A DNA stretch of 54,259 bases from Desulfobacterium sp. Lineage in GTDB: Bacteria; Desulfobacterota; Desulfobacteria; Desulfobacterales; Desulfobacteraceae. Below, in pieces: positions 35,393-43,282 of this stretch (positions within the stretch are counted from its first letter, which is position 1; each line of letters begins with the position of its first letter). Below the pieces are notes generated by a model. That model worked only from the letters and a program-made list of their open reading frames with translations. It was not told the DNA's origin and searched no databases. The stretch is taken from NCBI GenBank assembly GCA_016342325.1, contig JAEINR010000035.1, positions 1-54,259 of the forward strand. Direction: 5' to 3'. The position numbers and the translations under genes are program-made.

Positions 35393-36778
35393 TTAGCCGT
35401 AGACATAGGCTGGCAGCCAGACAACGATCTGGGGCCAGATGGCGATGAGTAAAAGTCCGGTGATCTGGAGGATGATAAAGGGAATTACCCCCTTGTAGAT
35501 GTCGATCAGTTCAATTTCCGGTGGGCACACGCCCTTGAGGTAGAATAGGGCAAACCCCACCGGCGGGGTGAGAAACGAGGTCTGCAGGGTGACGGCGATG
35601 AGGACCACGAACCACAGGAGGGTGGGGTCGGTGATAACCCCGTACCCGTTGATATTAAATCCCAGGGAAGAGATGACCGGTGCGATCAGGGGCAGGACGA
35701 TGAGGGTGATCTCGATCCAGTCCAGGAAAAAGCCGAGGAGAAACACGCATCCCAGGACCACGGCCATGATGCCGTAGGGGCCGAAGGGAAGGCCCGTGAT
35801 GATGCCTTCGATGAACTCGTCCCCGCCGAGCATTCTCAGCACCAGGGCAAAGGTGGTGGCACCAAGGAAAATGGCGAATATATAGGCGGTGGTGTTGTAG
35901 CAATCCTTCAATACCGTGACGACCACCTTAAAATTCAGCTTCCTGTTCACGCCGGCAAGGATGGTTGCGCCAAGGGCGCCGACACCGCTTGCCTCGGTGG
36001 GGGTGGTGATACCGGCAAAGATGGAGCCCAGCACCGCCAGGATCAGGAGGGCAGGGGGCAGGATCGTTTTGAACACATCCAGCACCATCCTGAACTCGAT
36101 GGGGCGGCGGTTGGGATCAACCGGGGCCGCAGCGGGATTGAAAAAACAGTAGATAAAGATGTAGGAGATGTAGAGGAATCCCAGGAGCAGGCCCGGTCCC
36201 ACGGCACCCATGAACAGGTCGCCAACCGAGAGGCCCAACTGGTCGGCCATGATCACCAGCATGATACTCGGGGGAATGAGAATCCCCAGGGTTCCCGAGC
36301 TTGCAATGGTGCCGAGGGCCAAGGTCTTTGAATAGCCCTGGGCCATCATGGCGGGCAGGGAGAGAAGCCCCAGGAGCACCACCGAGGCACCGATGATGCC
36401 GGTGGATGCGGCCAGGATGATGCCGATGAGGGTCACGGTAACGGCAAGGCCGCCGTGGACCTTCCCGAACAGTTCCTGCATGGAGCGCATCATTTTTTCG
36501 GCAAGGCCGGAATGGTCCAGCATCAGCCCCATGAAGATGAACATGGGCAGGGCCACCAGCACCCAGTTGTCCATGTATTTGTAGATCCGGTTGACCGCCA
36601 TGCCGAGGGTGACGTAGTCGAGGCCGATCATGGTATTGAAAAAAGTGTCTGAAATCGTGGCGATGAAGGTGTAGAGAACGGCAACACCGCCCAGCACCCA
36701 GGCCACGGGAAAACCGGTGAACAAAAACCCCACAAAGGTCAAGAACATTGCAATGACAAAATAATTATTGATTTCCAT
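35393..36778 (-). CDS. dctM: TRAP transporter large permease (DctM)
   Basis: 461-aa inner-membrane protein with about 12 hydrophobic helices; DctM is the transporting subunit that couples sodium entry to uptake of a carboxylate. Family marks seen: FTGFPVAWVLGGVAVL, LVALPMFIFMGLMLDHSG, GIIGASVVLLGLLSLPAM, SGTLGILIPPSIMLVIMA and SFLTPPVGFALFYLKG. It starts 3 bases after the stop of dctQ, as the last gene of an SDR-P-Q-M operon. Substrate not predictable; the context suggests an organic acid. Confidence 0.95.
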   Translation of the reverse strand: MEINNYFVIAMFLTFVGFLFTGFPVAWVLGGVAVLYTFIATISDTFFNTMIGLDYVTLGMAVNRIYKYMDNWVLVALPMFIFMGLMLDHSGLAEKMMRSMQELFGKVHGGLAVTVTLIGIILAASTGIIGASVVLLGLLSLPAMMAQGYSKTLALGTIASSGTLGILIPPSIMLVIMADQLGLSVGDLFMGAVGPGLLLGFLYISYIFIYCFFNPAAAPVDPNRRPIEFRMVLDVFKTILPPALLILAVLGSIFAGITTPTEASGVGALGATILAGVNRKLNFKVVVTVLKDCYNTTAYIFAIFLGATTFALVLRMLGGDEFIEGIITGLPFGPYGIMAVVLGCVFLLGFFLDWIEITLIVLPLIAPVISSLGFNINGYGVITDPTLLWFVVLIAVTLQTSFLTPPVGFALFYLKGVCPPEIELIDIYKGVIPFIILQITGLLLIAIWPQIVVWLPAYVYG

Positions 36779-36781
36779 AAC

Positions 36782-37303
36782 CTATCCTTTCCTCAGTGAG
36801 ATCCAGATGCGAACGGCACGGGATACGGTTGCGGCGATGAGTAGTCCGAAGGAGACCGGGAGCACCCCTTTGATGGCCCAGCGGCAGGGCAGGCCCAGGG
36901 GGGCCACGGAGCTTTCGCTTACCCGCCAGGATTCGTGGACAAAGCCTAAACTCTGGTGAAAGATGACGATGAGAAACGGAAGCAGGAGAAAGATGATGCC
37001 AAAGAGATCCCATCGTTTTTGCCAGGTCGGGGAGAGCCGTGTGTGGATGATATCGACCCGGATGTGGGAGTCCTTGACCTGGGCATAGGAGGCTCCGAAC
37101 ATGATCCCGATTCCGTAAAGATGCCATTGCAGTTCTTCAAGTGTTACCATTCCCTTGCCAAAACCGTAGCGCAGGACCACTTGGATAATGATGGCCGCAA
37201 TCAGGAGAATGCTGCCCCACATGATAACATGGCCGATACCGAGAATGGCCCTGTCCACGGTGTCGCAGAATCGGTTCGGAACCTCGTGTTTTTCAGACGT
37301 CAT
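36782..37303 (-). CDS. dctQ: TRAP transporter small permease (DctQ)
   Basis: About 173 aa, four hydrophobic helices. It carries the family features: VVLRYGFGKGMVTLEELQWH (helix II-III with paired Glu), YAQVKDSHIRVDII in the loop, and a C-terminal helix before LRKG. DctQ bridges the binding protein and the large permease. AAGGA lies 9 bases before the ATG at 37303; a TTG 21 bases upstream is less likely. It lies between dctP (88 bases away, with a hairpin in the gap) and dctM. Confidence 0.92.
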   Translation of the reverse strand: MTSEKHEVPNRFCDTVDRAILGIGHVIMWGSILLIAAIIIQVVLRYGFGKGMVTLEELQWHLYGIGIMFGASYAQVKDSHIRVDIIHTRLSPTWQKRWDLFGIIFLLLPFLIVIFHQSLGFVHESWRVSESSVAPLGLPCRWAIKGVLPVSFGLLIAATVSRAVRIWISLRKG

Positions 37304-37357
37304 GTTGATTGTCCTTACATTCAAAAGTTACAAATAAAACAGCGATTAAATCAGCAG

Positions 37358-37381
37358 GCACGGAAGGGGCTCCCCCCGTGC
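37358..37381 (-). promoter_or_regulatory. Hairpin between dctP and dctQ
   Basis: GCACGG pairs with CCGTGC, and an inner GGGG pairs with CCCC around a short loop, 10 bases after the dctP stop. A structure at this place could stabilise the dctP part of the mRNA and lower permease output. Confidence 0.45.
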
Positions 37382-37391
37382 CCGGGAAGTG

Positions 37392-38483
37392 TTATTTGTT
37401 CAGGCCCCTGGGGAGGAAGGCGTAGTCTTCCCAGAGATCATAGGTCTTGCGGAAGGCCGACAGATCGTCCCAGGCTTCCTTGAACATAGGGCTTGTTGTC
37501 GACAGTTCGTCGGCCACCTCGAGCCATGCCTGTTTAAATGCCTTGAGAAGTTCCTTGTTGTAGTACTCGTTATTGACACCGTGTTTTTCGGCATTTTCCT
37601 TCATGACCTTGGCCTGGAGGGACTCGGTGTAGGCAAAGGCATCGCAGGTGGCGGCCTTGCAGATCACCTCGAGGATCATCTGCTGGCTTTCGCTCATGCT
37701 GTTCCAGGTGTCCTTGTTGATCAGGAGCTCAAAAAAGGTGGCTTGCTGGTGCCATCCGGGAAAGTAGTTGTATTTTGCGATTTTGTAGAACCCAAGTTTA
37801 GTGTCGATGGCGGGCATGGAGAATTCGGTTCCCTCGATGGCGTTCTTCTCAAGGGCGGGGAAGATCTCGCCGCCGGGGATCAGGCTGACCGAGGCGCCGA
37901 GTTTCTGGAGCACCTTGCCGCCCAGGCCGTAGTAGCGGATCTTGAGTCCGTTGATATCTTCCAGGGTGTCGATGGGTTTTTTGAACCAGCCGCCGGTTTC
38001 AGGTGCGATGATACCGCAGGGAATCACATGGACATTGTAACCGCCCTTGTCGTACATCTCCTGGTAGAGTTTCCTGCCGTTGCCGTAGTACATCCAGGCC
38101 AGGAACTCACCGGCTTCAGGACCAAAGGGTACGGTGGAAAAAATAGAGGATCCCGGCATTTTGCCTTCCCAGTATCCGGAGATGCTGTAGCCGGCGTTTA
38201 CCTTACCGTTGGAGACGGCATCGAGGATTTCAAAGGGAGCAATGAGTTTGCCCGGTTCATACACCTTCATCTTCAGGGAGCCGTTGCTTACGATGTGAAG
38301 CCGTTCTGCCACCCAGGTGGTGGTGGTGCCAAGGCCCGGAAGGGCTGAGGCATAGGTGCTCGGTACCTTGAGAAGAATCGGTTTCTGCTTTTTAGCAAAG
38401 GCTGAACCCGAGGTCGATACAACAACGAAAGACAATACAACCAAACCAATCAAAAATCGAATCAGTGTTCTTTTCTTGTTCAT
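37392..38483 (-). CDS. dctP: TRAP transporter substrate-binding protein (DctP)
   Basis: About 363 aa. Signal peptide MNKKRTLIRFLIGLVVLSFV ending SGSAFA, then a DctP fold with SNGSLKMKVYEPGKLIAPFE, VSNGKVNAGYSISGYW, LEDINGLKIRYYGLGGKVLQ (with the Arg that pairs with the carboxylate of the ligand) and YFPGWHQQATFFELLINKDTW. It binds an organic anion in the periplasm and hands it to DctQM. AAGGA sets the start at 38483; 243 bases of open frame upstream run into the SDR gene and are not part of it. Paralogue of the protein at 47839-48918, but clearly diverged. Confidence 0.93.
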   Translation of the reverse strand: MNKKRTLIRFLIGLVVLSFVVVSTSGSAFAKKQKPILLKVPSTYASALPGLGTTTTWVAERLHIVSNGSLKMKVYEPGKLIAPFEILDAVSNGKVNAGYSISGYWEGKMPGSSIFSTVPFGPEAGEFLAWMYYGNGRKLYQEMYDKGGYNVHVIPCGIIAPETGGWFKKPIDTLEDINGLKIRYYGLGGKVLQKLGASVSLIPGGEIFPALEKNAIEGTEFSMPAIDTKLGFYKIAKYNYFPGWHQQATFFELLINKDTWNSMSESQQMILEVICKAATCDAFAYTESLQAKVMKENAEKHGVNNEYYNKELLKAFKQAWLEVADELSTTSPMFKEAWDDLSAFRKTYDLWEDYAFLPRGLNK

Positions 38484-38574
38484 GATTTTTTCCTTTTTGT
38501 GTGTTGTTATTTCTAAAGCATTGACGATCAACAGTCCGGGACGGGTGGGCAATTGCCCCAATCCCCCGGTCTGA

Positions 38575-39345
38575 TCATAGCTCTCCTCCCTTGAAATTGA
38601 CTGCAAACCTGGAAAATCCAAAGATAAACATGTTTGCAATGTCCAGATAGTGGTGCCTGCTCCTCCCCGGCAGGCATTGATGTGAAGATTCTCTGTTAAG
38701 GGGGTTATCAGCGTTGTTTGAACCACAGGTTTCGTCCGATGCCGGGTTAAACAGGCTGTAATTACTTGTTATGGTAAAGTCGCGGATGTTGGTGTGCGCC
38801 CGGGTGCCGAAGGTCACGATCCCCGGACTGCCCGGTAACTGAAGGGTTTCCGGGGCTGGGAGTTTCCATTGGATGTTGCCGATGACGGCGGTTTTGTCAT
38901 GCTGGGTCATCATATGGCGAAGGATCCGCCGGCTCAGGAAAAAGGGCATCCGCATCATCAACTTGTATTTGTAGTCGTACTCTTTCAGGGACATTATTTC
39001 GGAACCGTGGGGCTCGGGCATGGGGGTGATGTTGGCAAGGTATCGGATGGCACCCATCTTGGCCGCCTCGTTCACCGCAAATTCGAGTTGTTGGTCGCTG
39101 CAATAGTCAACCTTGATGAATATGGTCTGACCGCCCATCTCCCTTGCGATTCTCTGGGTCTCTTTCCCTCCGGCTTCGTCCATATCAATGCCGACGGTCA
39201 TGAGGTTGTTGGCCGCGGCCGCAATGGTGATCGCCCTGCCGGCCCCGGATGCCGACCCCGTGACGATGCAGACATTATCCGGGTTAAAGGAATCATCATT
39301 AATGAAGAGTATTTCCTGCTTCTCGATCCCAGGCGCAACTTCCAT
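38575..39345 (-). CDS. Degenerate short-chain dehydrogenase
   Basis: About 256 aa, paralogous to the intact SDR at 50897-51745: MEVAPGIEKQEILF against MEIREPEIKKQEIHF, and DIANMFIFGFSRFA against EVANLFVFGFSRFA. The NAD motif TGSASGAG is kept. The region that holds catalytic Ser, Tyr and Lys (S161, Y174, K178 in the paralogue) is replaced by unrelated-looking sequence (IQWKLPAPETLQLPG...), and the last ~15 residues after GGEL are lost. It cannot be a normal SDR enzyme and is probably decaying, though the frame is open. First gene of the minus TRAP operon, behind a sigma-54 promoter. The start at 39345 is chosen by alignment with the paralogue; ATG 39360 is also possible. Confidence 0.75.
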   Translation of the reverse strand: MEVAPGIEKQEILFINDDSFNPDNVCIVTGSASGAGRAITIAAAANNLMTVGIDMDEAGGKETQRIAREMGGQTIFIKVDYCSDQQLEFAVNEAAKMGAIRYLANITPMPEPHGSEIMSLKEYDYKYKLMMRMPFFLSRRILRHMMTQHDKTAVIGNIQWKLPAPETLQLPGSPGIVTFGTRAHTNIRDFTITSNYSLFNPASDETCGSNNADNPLNRESSHQCLPGRSRHHYLDIANMFIFGFSRFAVNFKGGEL

Positions 39346-39413
39346 TATTTTTCTTTCCATTTAATCGATTCCCTGTTATTTCCTGTTAATCATTGCTTGC
39401 GAGTAATTGCTGA

Positions 39414-39429
39414 AGCAACATCAATGCCA
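39414..39429 (-). promoter_or_regulatory. Sigma-54 promoter of the SDR/TRAP operon
   Basis: Minus strand TGGCATTGATGTTGCT: GG and GC separated by exactly 10 bases, with one deviation from TGGCAC-N5-TTGCW. It lies about 70 bases upstream of the SDR start and about 130-180 bases downstream of the dyads at 39559-39594, the usual distance for an activator site. Confidence 0.75.
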
Positions 39430-39558
39430 AACCGGGTTGAATATCAGTTCTATAGCGTCAAACCCCTTAATTGAAGGGAAAAAGTATGATTGAAAGAACG
39501 CTGTTTACGTTTTGGTGTAACCAATCACGAAAGAACCATTGGTTTTAGGATGAGAAAG

Positions 39559-39576
39559 TGTAGTAAAAAGTCAACA
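39559..39576. promoter_or_regulatory. 18-bp dyad, candidate activator site 1
   Basis: TGTAGTAAAAAGTCAACA. It shares its first ten bases with the copies at 41253 and 47683; the right half-site is AACA instead of TACA. It directly abuts a second copy. Confidence 0.5.
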
Positions 39577-39594
39577 TGTAGACAAAATGGTACA
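39577..39594. promoter_or_regulatory. 18-bp dyad, candidate activator site 2
   Basis: TGTAGACAAAATGGTACA, a TGTA-N10-TACA dyad joined to site 1 without a gap and ending at the Shine-Dalgarno sequence of the regulator gene. It is placed to serve both autoregulation and activation of the divergent TRAP operon. Confidence 0.55.
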
Positions 39595-39605
39595 GGGGGA
39601 TGGGG

Positions 39606-41069
39606 ATGGACGGAACCGGGGAGTTGGTCAAAAAAAAGAGAAAAGTCGTACAAGGTAAAGGGACAGCGTTAAAACCCGGGGTAAAGGAGATGACCCATCG
39701 CCTGGACGTATTCGGCCGAATCCTTGACAGCATCCACGACGGTGTCATGGTCATCGATGCTGACGGTTTGATCACCCATTTTAATCGCCATTACTATAAG
39801 TTCCTGGATCTCCCAGAGGGATCCGTCATTGGGAAGCACTGCACGGAAATCGTTGAAAACTCACGGCTTCACATCGTTGCAAAGACCGGTATTCCTGAGA
39901 TAAACCGTACCCACCAGATCAAGGGCCAGGAGATGATTGTCCAGCGGATACCCATCCGGGAAAAGGGCAAGATCGTTGCCGTCTATGGCCAGATCATCTT
40001 CAAAAATGTCAAGGATATCAAAAAGCTTGCCTCAAAACTTTCCCAGCTTGAGTCCAAGGTCAAGCTCTACGAACAGGAACTCATCAACCTGCGGTCCACC
40101 CGGTATACCATGGCGAGTATCATTGGCGAGAGCCGGGTCGTACAAGGGCTTAAAAAGGAGGCGCTCAAGGCCACATCAAACAAATTTTCCGTGCTGATCA
40201 CCGGAGAGTCGGGAACGGGCAAGGAGCTGTTTGCCCAGGCCATTCACCATGCAAGCCCCCGTAAATTGCATCCCTTTGTGCGCATCAACTGTGCCGCCAT
40301 TCCGGCCCAGTTGCTTGAATCAGAGCTGTTCGGCTATGAGAAAGGCGCGTTTACCGGGGCCAAGCCCGGGGGGAAACCGGGGAAGTTTGAGCTTGCTGAC
40401 CGGGGATCGATCTTTTTGGATGAGATTGGGGAGCTTCCCCTTGAAATGCAGCCCAAGCTGCTACGGGTGCTTGAGGAGAAAGAGTTTGAACGGGTGGGGG
40501 GGAACCGGATTATCCGATCGGATTTCAGGCTTATTGCCGCAACCAACCGGGATCTTGAGGAGATGATGAAAAAGGGGGAATTCCGGCGGGATCTTTTTTA
40601 CCGACTGAACGTGATCTCCCTTCATATTCCGCCCTTGAGGGAGCGCAGGGATGATATTCTTCCCCTTGCCGGCCATTTGCTTAAGAACATGGCCTATGAC
40701 GTCTCCTTTGATAATATTGAGGTGTCCAAAGAGGCGGAACGGGTGCTGGAAAACTATGACTGGCCGGGAAACGTCAGGGAGCTTACCAACGTCCTTGAGA
40801 GAATTATCTCGTCAATGGAGGGCGATGGGATCAGGCTTGAGGATCTGCCGTTCTATTTGCAGAAAATTAAGGCCAGACGACCGAAAAATCCGCTGTCCAC
40901 ATTGAAGCAGGCCCAGGTGCGGGCTGAAATAGACGTCATTACCAGGGCCCTTGCCAAGGTCGGCTACAACAAGACCCGGGCGTCAGACATATTGGGAATT
41001 CACAGGACCCTTCTTTATAAAAAAATGGAAAAATACGGCATTCCCCTTGAACCGGAGCCGCAGATATAG
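39606..41069 (+). CDS. PAS-domain sigma-54 activator
   Basis: About 487 aa enhancer-binding protein. A PAS domain (about 30-140: ILDSIHDGVMVIDADGLITH, VIGKHCTEIVENSRLHIV) is followed by a short coiled coil and the AAA+ domain. The AAA+ domain has Walker A GESGTGKE, the sigma-54 contact loop GAFTGA, Walker B IFLDEIGELP, sensor I IAATNRDLEE and the arginine-finger segment FRRDLFYRLN. A C-terminal Fis-type HTH (NKTRASDILGIHRTLLYKKM) ends the protein. It probably senses a small ligand through PAS and activates sigma-54 promoters of the island. The start at 39606 has AGGGGG six bases upstream; the ATG at 39600 touches that sequence. Two dyads lie directly upstream, so it may control itself. Full-length paralogue of the deleted protein at 46909-47670. 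Confidence 0.92.
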   Translation: MDGTGELVKKKRKVVQGKGTALKPGVKEMTHRLDVFGRILDSIHDGVMVIDADGLITHFNRHYYKFLDLPEGSVIGKHCTEIVENSRLHIVAKTGIPEINRTHQIKGQEMIVQRIPIREKGKIVAVYGQIIFKNVKDIKKLASKLSQLESKVKLYEQELINLRSTRYTMASIIGESRVVQGLKKEALKATSNKFSVLITGESGTGKELFAQAIHHASPRKLHPFVRINCAAIPAQLLESELFGYEKGAFTGAKPGGKPGKFELADRGSIFLDEIGELPLEMQPKLLRVLEEKEFERVGGNRIIRSDFRLIAATNRDLEEMMKKGEFRRDLFYRLNVISLHIPPLRERRDDILPLAGHLLKNMAYDVSFDNIEVSKEAERVLENYDWPGNVRELTNVLERIISSMEGDGIRLEDLPFYLQKIKARRPKNPLSTLKQAQVRAEIDVITRALAKVGYNKTRASDILGIHRTLLYKKMEKYGIPLEPEPQI

Positions 41070-41120
41070 CAAAAAGAAATACGTGTTCTCTCTGGTGCAT
41101 GTCCCCATGGCATTCCTATC

Positions 41121-41138
41121 TGTATCTGTTTTTCTACA
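41121..41138. promoter_or_regulatory. 18-bp dyad, candidate activator site 3
   Basis: TGTATCTGTTTTTCTACA; its reverse complement differs from the copy at 41253 by one base in 18. Confidence 0.55.
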
Positions 41139-41252
41139 TCTTGACCGGGTGGGATAGGCAATGGCCGGATAAACGGTGGGGAAGGATGACTGTTTTTGAC
41201 GAACCAGGTATAAATGGCTTGGCGATGCATGGGAAAAGTCCTAGGAAAACAC

Positions 41253-41270
41253 TGTAGTAAAACAGATACA
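41253..41270. promoter_or_regulatory. 18-bp dyad, candidate activator site 4
   Basis: TGTAGTAAAACAGATACA, in opposite orientation to site 3, 114 bases away. Confidence 0.55.
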
Positions 41271-41295
41271 TTGGGTTGTCTCCGGATGCTGTCCA

Positions 41296-41313
41296 TGTAT
41301 TGTTTCTGCTACA
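41296..41313. promoter_or_regulatory. 18-bp dyad, candidate activator site 5
   Basis: TGTATTGTTTCTGCTACA, same orientation as site 3, more diverged in the core but with both TGTA/TACA ends. Confidence 0.45.
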
Positions 41314-41380
41314 CCTTGTATGCTTCGTAATTATGAATGTTGTCAATAAACCGTGGAGAAAAAGTCCGGGGGGGCGGCCA

Positions 41381-41405
41381 GGCCGGCAGTAAAAATCTGC
41401 CGGCC
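41381..41405. terminator. Terminator-like hairpin after the CoA-transferase
   Basis: A perfect 9-bp stem, GGCCGGCAG with CTGCCGGCC, around a TAAAAAT loop. It lies about 50 bases past the CoA-transferase stop; on that strand a T5 run appears about 20 bases later. Confidence 0.45.
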
Positions 41406-41457
41406 CGGCATTAAAGGGGGGAACTCCCAAAGGGCGGATCAAATGGTCGGGTTATGC

Positions 41458-43047
41458 TCAAGCGGTCTGATACGGGTGGTCGTGGCGGATTTCCATGGGT
41501 TCGAGCTGGAAGATCCTTGGGTCCATTAAGCGGGGCGGGGTCTCCATGGTCGGCTTAAACTCCATGTGGGCAAGGATATCGGTTTCAATATCTATTCCCG
41601 GGGCAACTTCAATGAGTTCCATTCCCTGCTGGGTGAGTTCGAAAACGCATCGTTCCGTGATGTAGAGCACCTTTTGGCCGTTTTTTCGGGCATATTTCCC
41701 ACTGAAGGTGACATGCTCCACATGGGTCAGGAATTTGATGAATTTTCCTTCCTGGTCAATGGAAAGTCGTCCCTGGTTGATGGAGACCTTTAATCCCCCT
41801 GTGGTAAAGGTGCCCATGAAGATCACCCGTTTTGCGTTCTGGGTGATGTCGATGAAGCCGCCGGCTCCGGCAAGCCTGGGTCCGAATTTACTCACATTGA
41901 GATTGCCCAGGCTGTCTGCCTGGGCAAGGCCGAGAAAGGCGATATCCAGGCCGCCGCCATGGTAGAAATCAAACTGGGCGGGCTGGCCGATGATGGCCTG
42001 GGTGTTGGTGGCCGTACCAAAGTTGAGCCCCCCTGCAGGAAGTCCGCCGATCACGCCGGGTTCTGCCGTGAGGGTGATGCGCTCAAGCAGCCGCTCTTCA
42101 AAGGCCACCGGCGCCACCCCCTCGGCCATGCCGATGCCAAGGTTGACGATGTCGCCTTGTTGGAGCTCAAATGCGGCCCGTCGGGCCACGATTTTTCGTT
42201 CGGTCATCTCCATGGGGGAGAGGGTATTCATGGGCACCCTGACTTCACCGCTAAAGGAGGGGTTGTACTCCACGGCAAAGGTCTGCCAGTGGTTCTCCGG
42301 TTTTGAGACCACCACATAATCCACCAGTACCCCCGGAATTTTGACCTGTTTGGGATTCAATGTGCCGCTCTGGGCGATCCGTTCCACGGCGACAATGACG
42401 ATGCCCCCGGAATTGTGGGCGGCCGTGGCAATTTCAAGGGATTCCAGGGTCAGGGCCTCTTTTTCGCAGCTGATGTTGCCGTTTTCATCGGCCGTGGTTC
42501 CCCTGAGAATGCCGACATTGATGGGAAGGGTTTTATAGGAAAGGTACTCCTTCCCGTCGATCTCCACCAGTTCAACGATCTCCTCGGTGGTGATGTCGTT
42601 GATTTTCCCCCCGGCATCCCTTGGATCCACAAAGGTGCCCAGGCCCACATGGCTGACGGTTCGGGGTTTGTGGGCCGCGATGTCCCGGTACATGTGGGAG
42701 ATGATTCCCTGGGGAAGATTGTAGCCGATCACCTTGTTTTCCATGGCAAGCTTTGCAAGGTTGGGGGCAAGGCCCCAATGGCCGCCGATCACCCGTTTCA
42801 CCAGGCCTTCATGGCCGAAGTGGTTGAGCCCCCGCTTGTCGCTGTCCCCCTGTCCCGCCGCATACATGATGGTGAGATCCCGGGGGCGGTTTTCATTGAC
42901 AAAGGCCGTTTCAATGGCCTCGAAAATCTCCTCGGGAATCCCCGTTGCAACGAATCCGCCAAAGGCGATGGTGGCTCCATCCTGGATCTGGTTAACGGCT
43001 TCTTGCGCCGAAACAATCTTTCCTTTGGTGACATTGGTTTGCGCCAT
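41458..43047 (-). CDS. Acyl-CoA:carboxylate CoA-transferase
   Basis: About 529 aa, the length and layout of propionate/acetate CoA-transferases of the YdiF type (fused alpha and beta parts). N-terminal IVSAQEAVNQIQDGATIAFG with GGFVATG, the middle GIISHMYRDIAAHKPRT, then the beta part with NLGIGMAEGV and the catalytic Glu at about 329 in LTAEPGVIGGLP. It moves CoA from a donor such as acetyl-CoA onto an incoming acid, forming a covalent glutamyl-CoA intermediate. In this island it probably activates the acid brought in by the TRAP carrier. AAGGAG about 12 bases before the ATG at 43047. Single gene, divergent from the SDR-thiolase-MFS operon. Confidence 0.92.
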   Translation of the reverse strand: MAQTNVTKGKIVSAQEAVNQIQDGATIAFGGFVATGIPEEIFEAIETAFVNENRPRDLTIMYAAGQGDSDKRGLNHFGHEGLVKRVIGGHWGLAPNLAKLAMENKVIGYNLPQGIISHMYRDIAAHKPRTVSHVGLGTFVDPRDAGGKINDITTEEIVELVEIDGKEYLSYKTLPINVGILRGTTADENGNISCEKEALTLESLEIATAAHNSGGIVIVAVERIAQSGTLNPKQVKIPGVLVDYVVVSKPENHWQTFAVEYNPSFSGEVRVPMNTLSPMEMTERKIVARRAAFELQQGDIVNLGIGMAEGVAPVAFEERLLERITLTAEPGVIGGLPAGGLNFGTATNTQAIIGQPAQFDFYHGGGLDIAFLGLAQADSLGNLNVSKFGPRLAGAGGFIDITQNAKRVIFMGTFTTGGLKVSINQGRLSIDQEGKFIKFLTHVEHVTFSGKYARKNGQKVLYITERCVFELTQQGMELIEVAPGIDIETDILAHMEFKPTMETPPRLMDPRIFQLEPMEIRHDHPYQTA

Positions 43048-43204
43048 GATAATACTACTCCTTTCTCTGGTGATGGGTCTTCGTGGATAAACACTATCGA
43101 CAATATGGGGCAAACCTTTCAAGTTCCATGCCATGGGGGGTAACGCCGTTGTTCCATGGCGGTAATTCTCTCATCAATGATTTTTTACTCTTATGGGAAA
43201 GTAA

Positions 43205-43220
43205 TGGTTCGCTATTTGCA
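43205..43220 (+). promoter_or_regulatory. Sigma-54 promoter of the SDR-thiolase-MFS operon
   Basis: TGGTTCGCTATTTGCA: GG and GC with 10-base spacing, TTGCA perfect. The same element, with two base changes, stands before the paralogous SDR at 51759-51774. Confidence 0.65.
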
Positions 43221-43282
43221 ATGGGGTCAACGGCAGAATGCGGTTGAATCCGGAAACCATAACCAGATAAGGAGACGATATC

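Larger units (their letters stand above)
41070..41457. other. Convergent gap with three dyads and a hairpin
   Basis: 388 bases between the end of the activator gene and the end of the CoA-transferase gene. No gene start faces it, yet it holds three copies of the 18-bp dyad (listed separately) and a hairpin at 41381-41405. No sigma-54 promoter was recognised inside. It may be the control region of a gene that has been lost. Confidence 0.6.

Noticed and set aside
38484-38726. 81-codon N-terminal extension of dctP
   Set aside because: It runs back into the SDR gene and would bury the signal peptide; AAGGA marks the ATG at 38483.
43118-43133. Sigma-54-like TGGCATGGAACTTGAA before the CoA-transferase
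   Set aside because: The -24 half is perfect, but the essential GC of the -12 half is GA, so it was not called.
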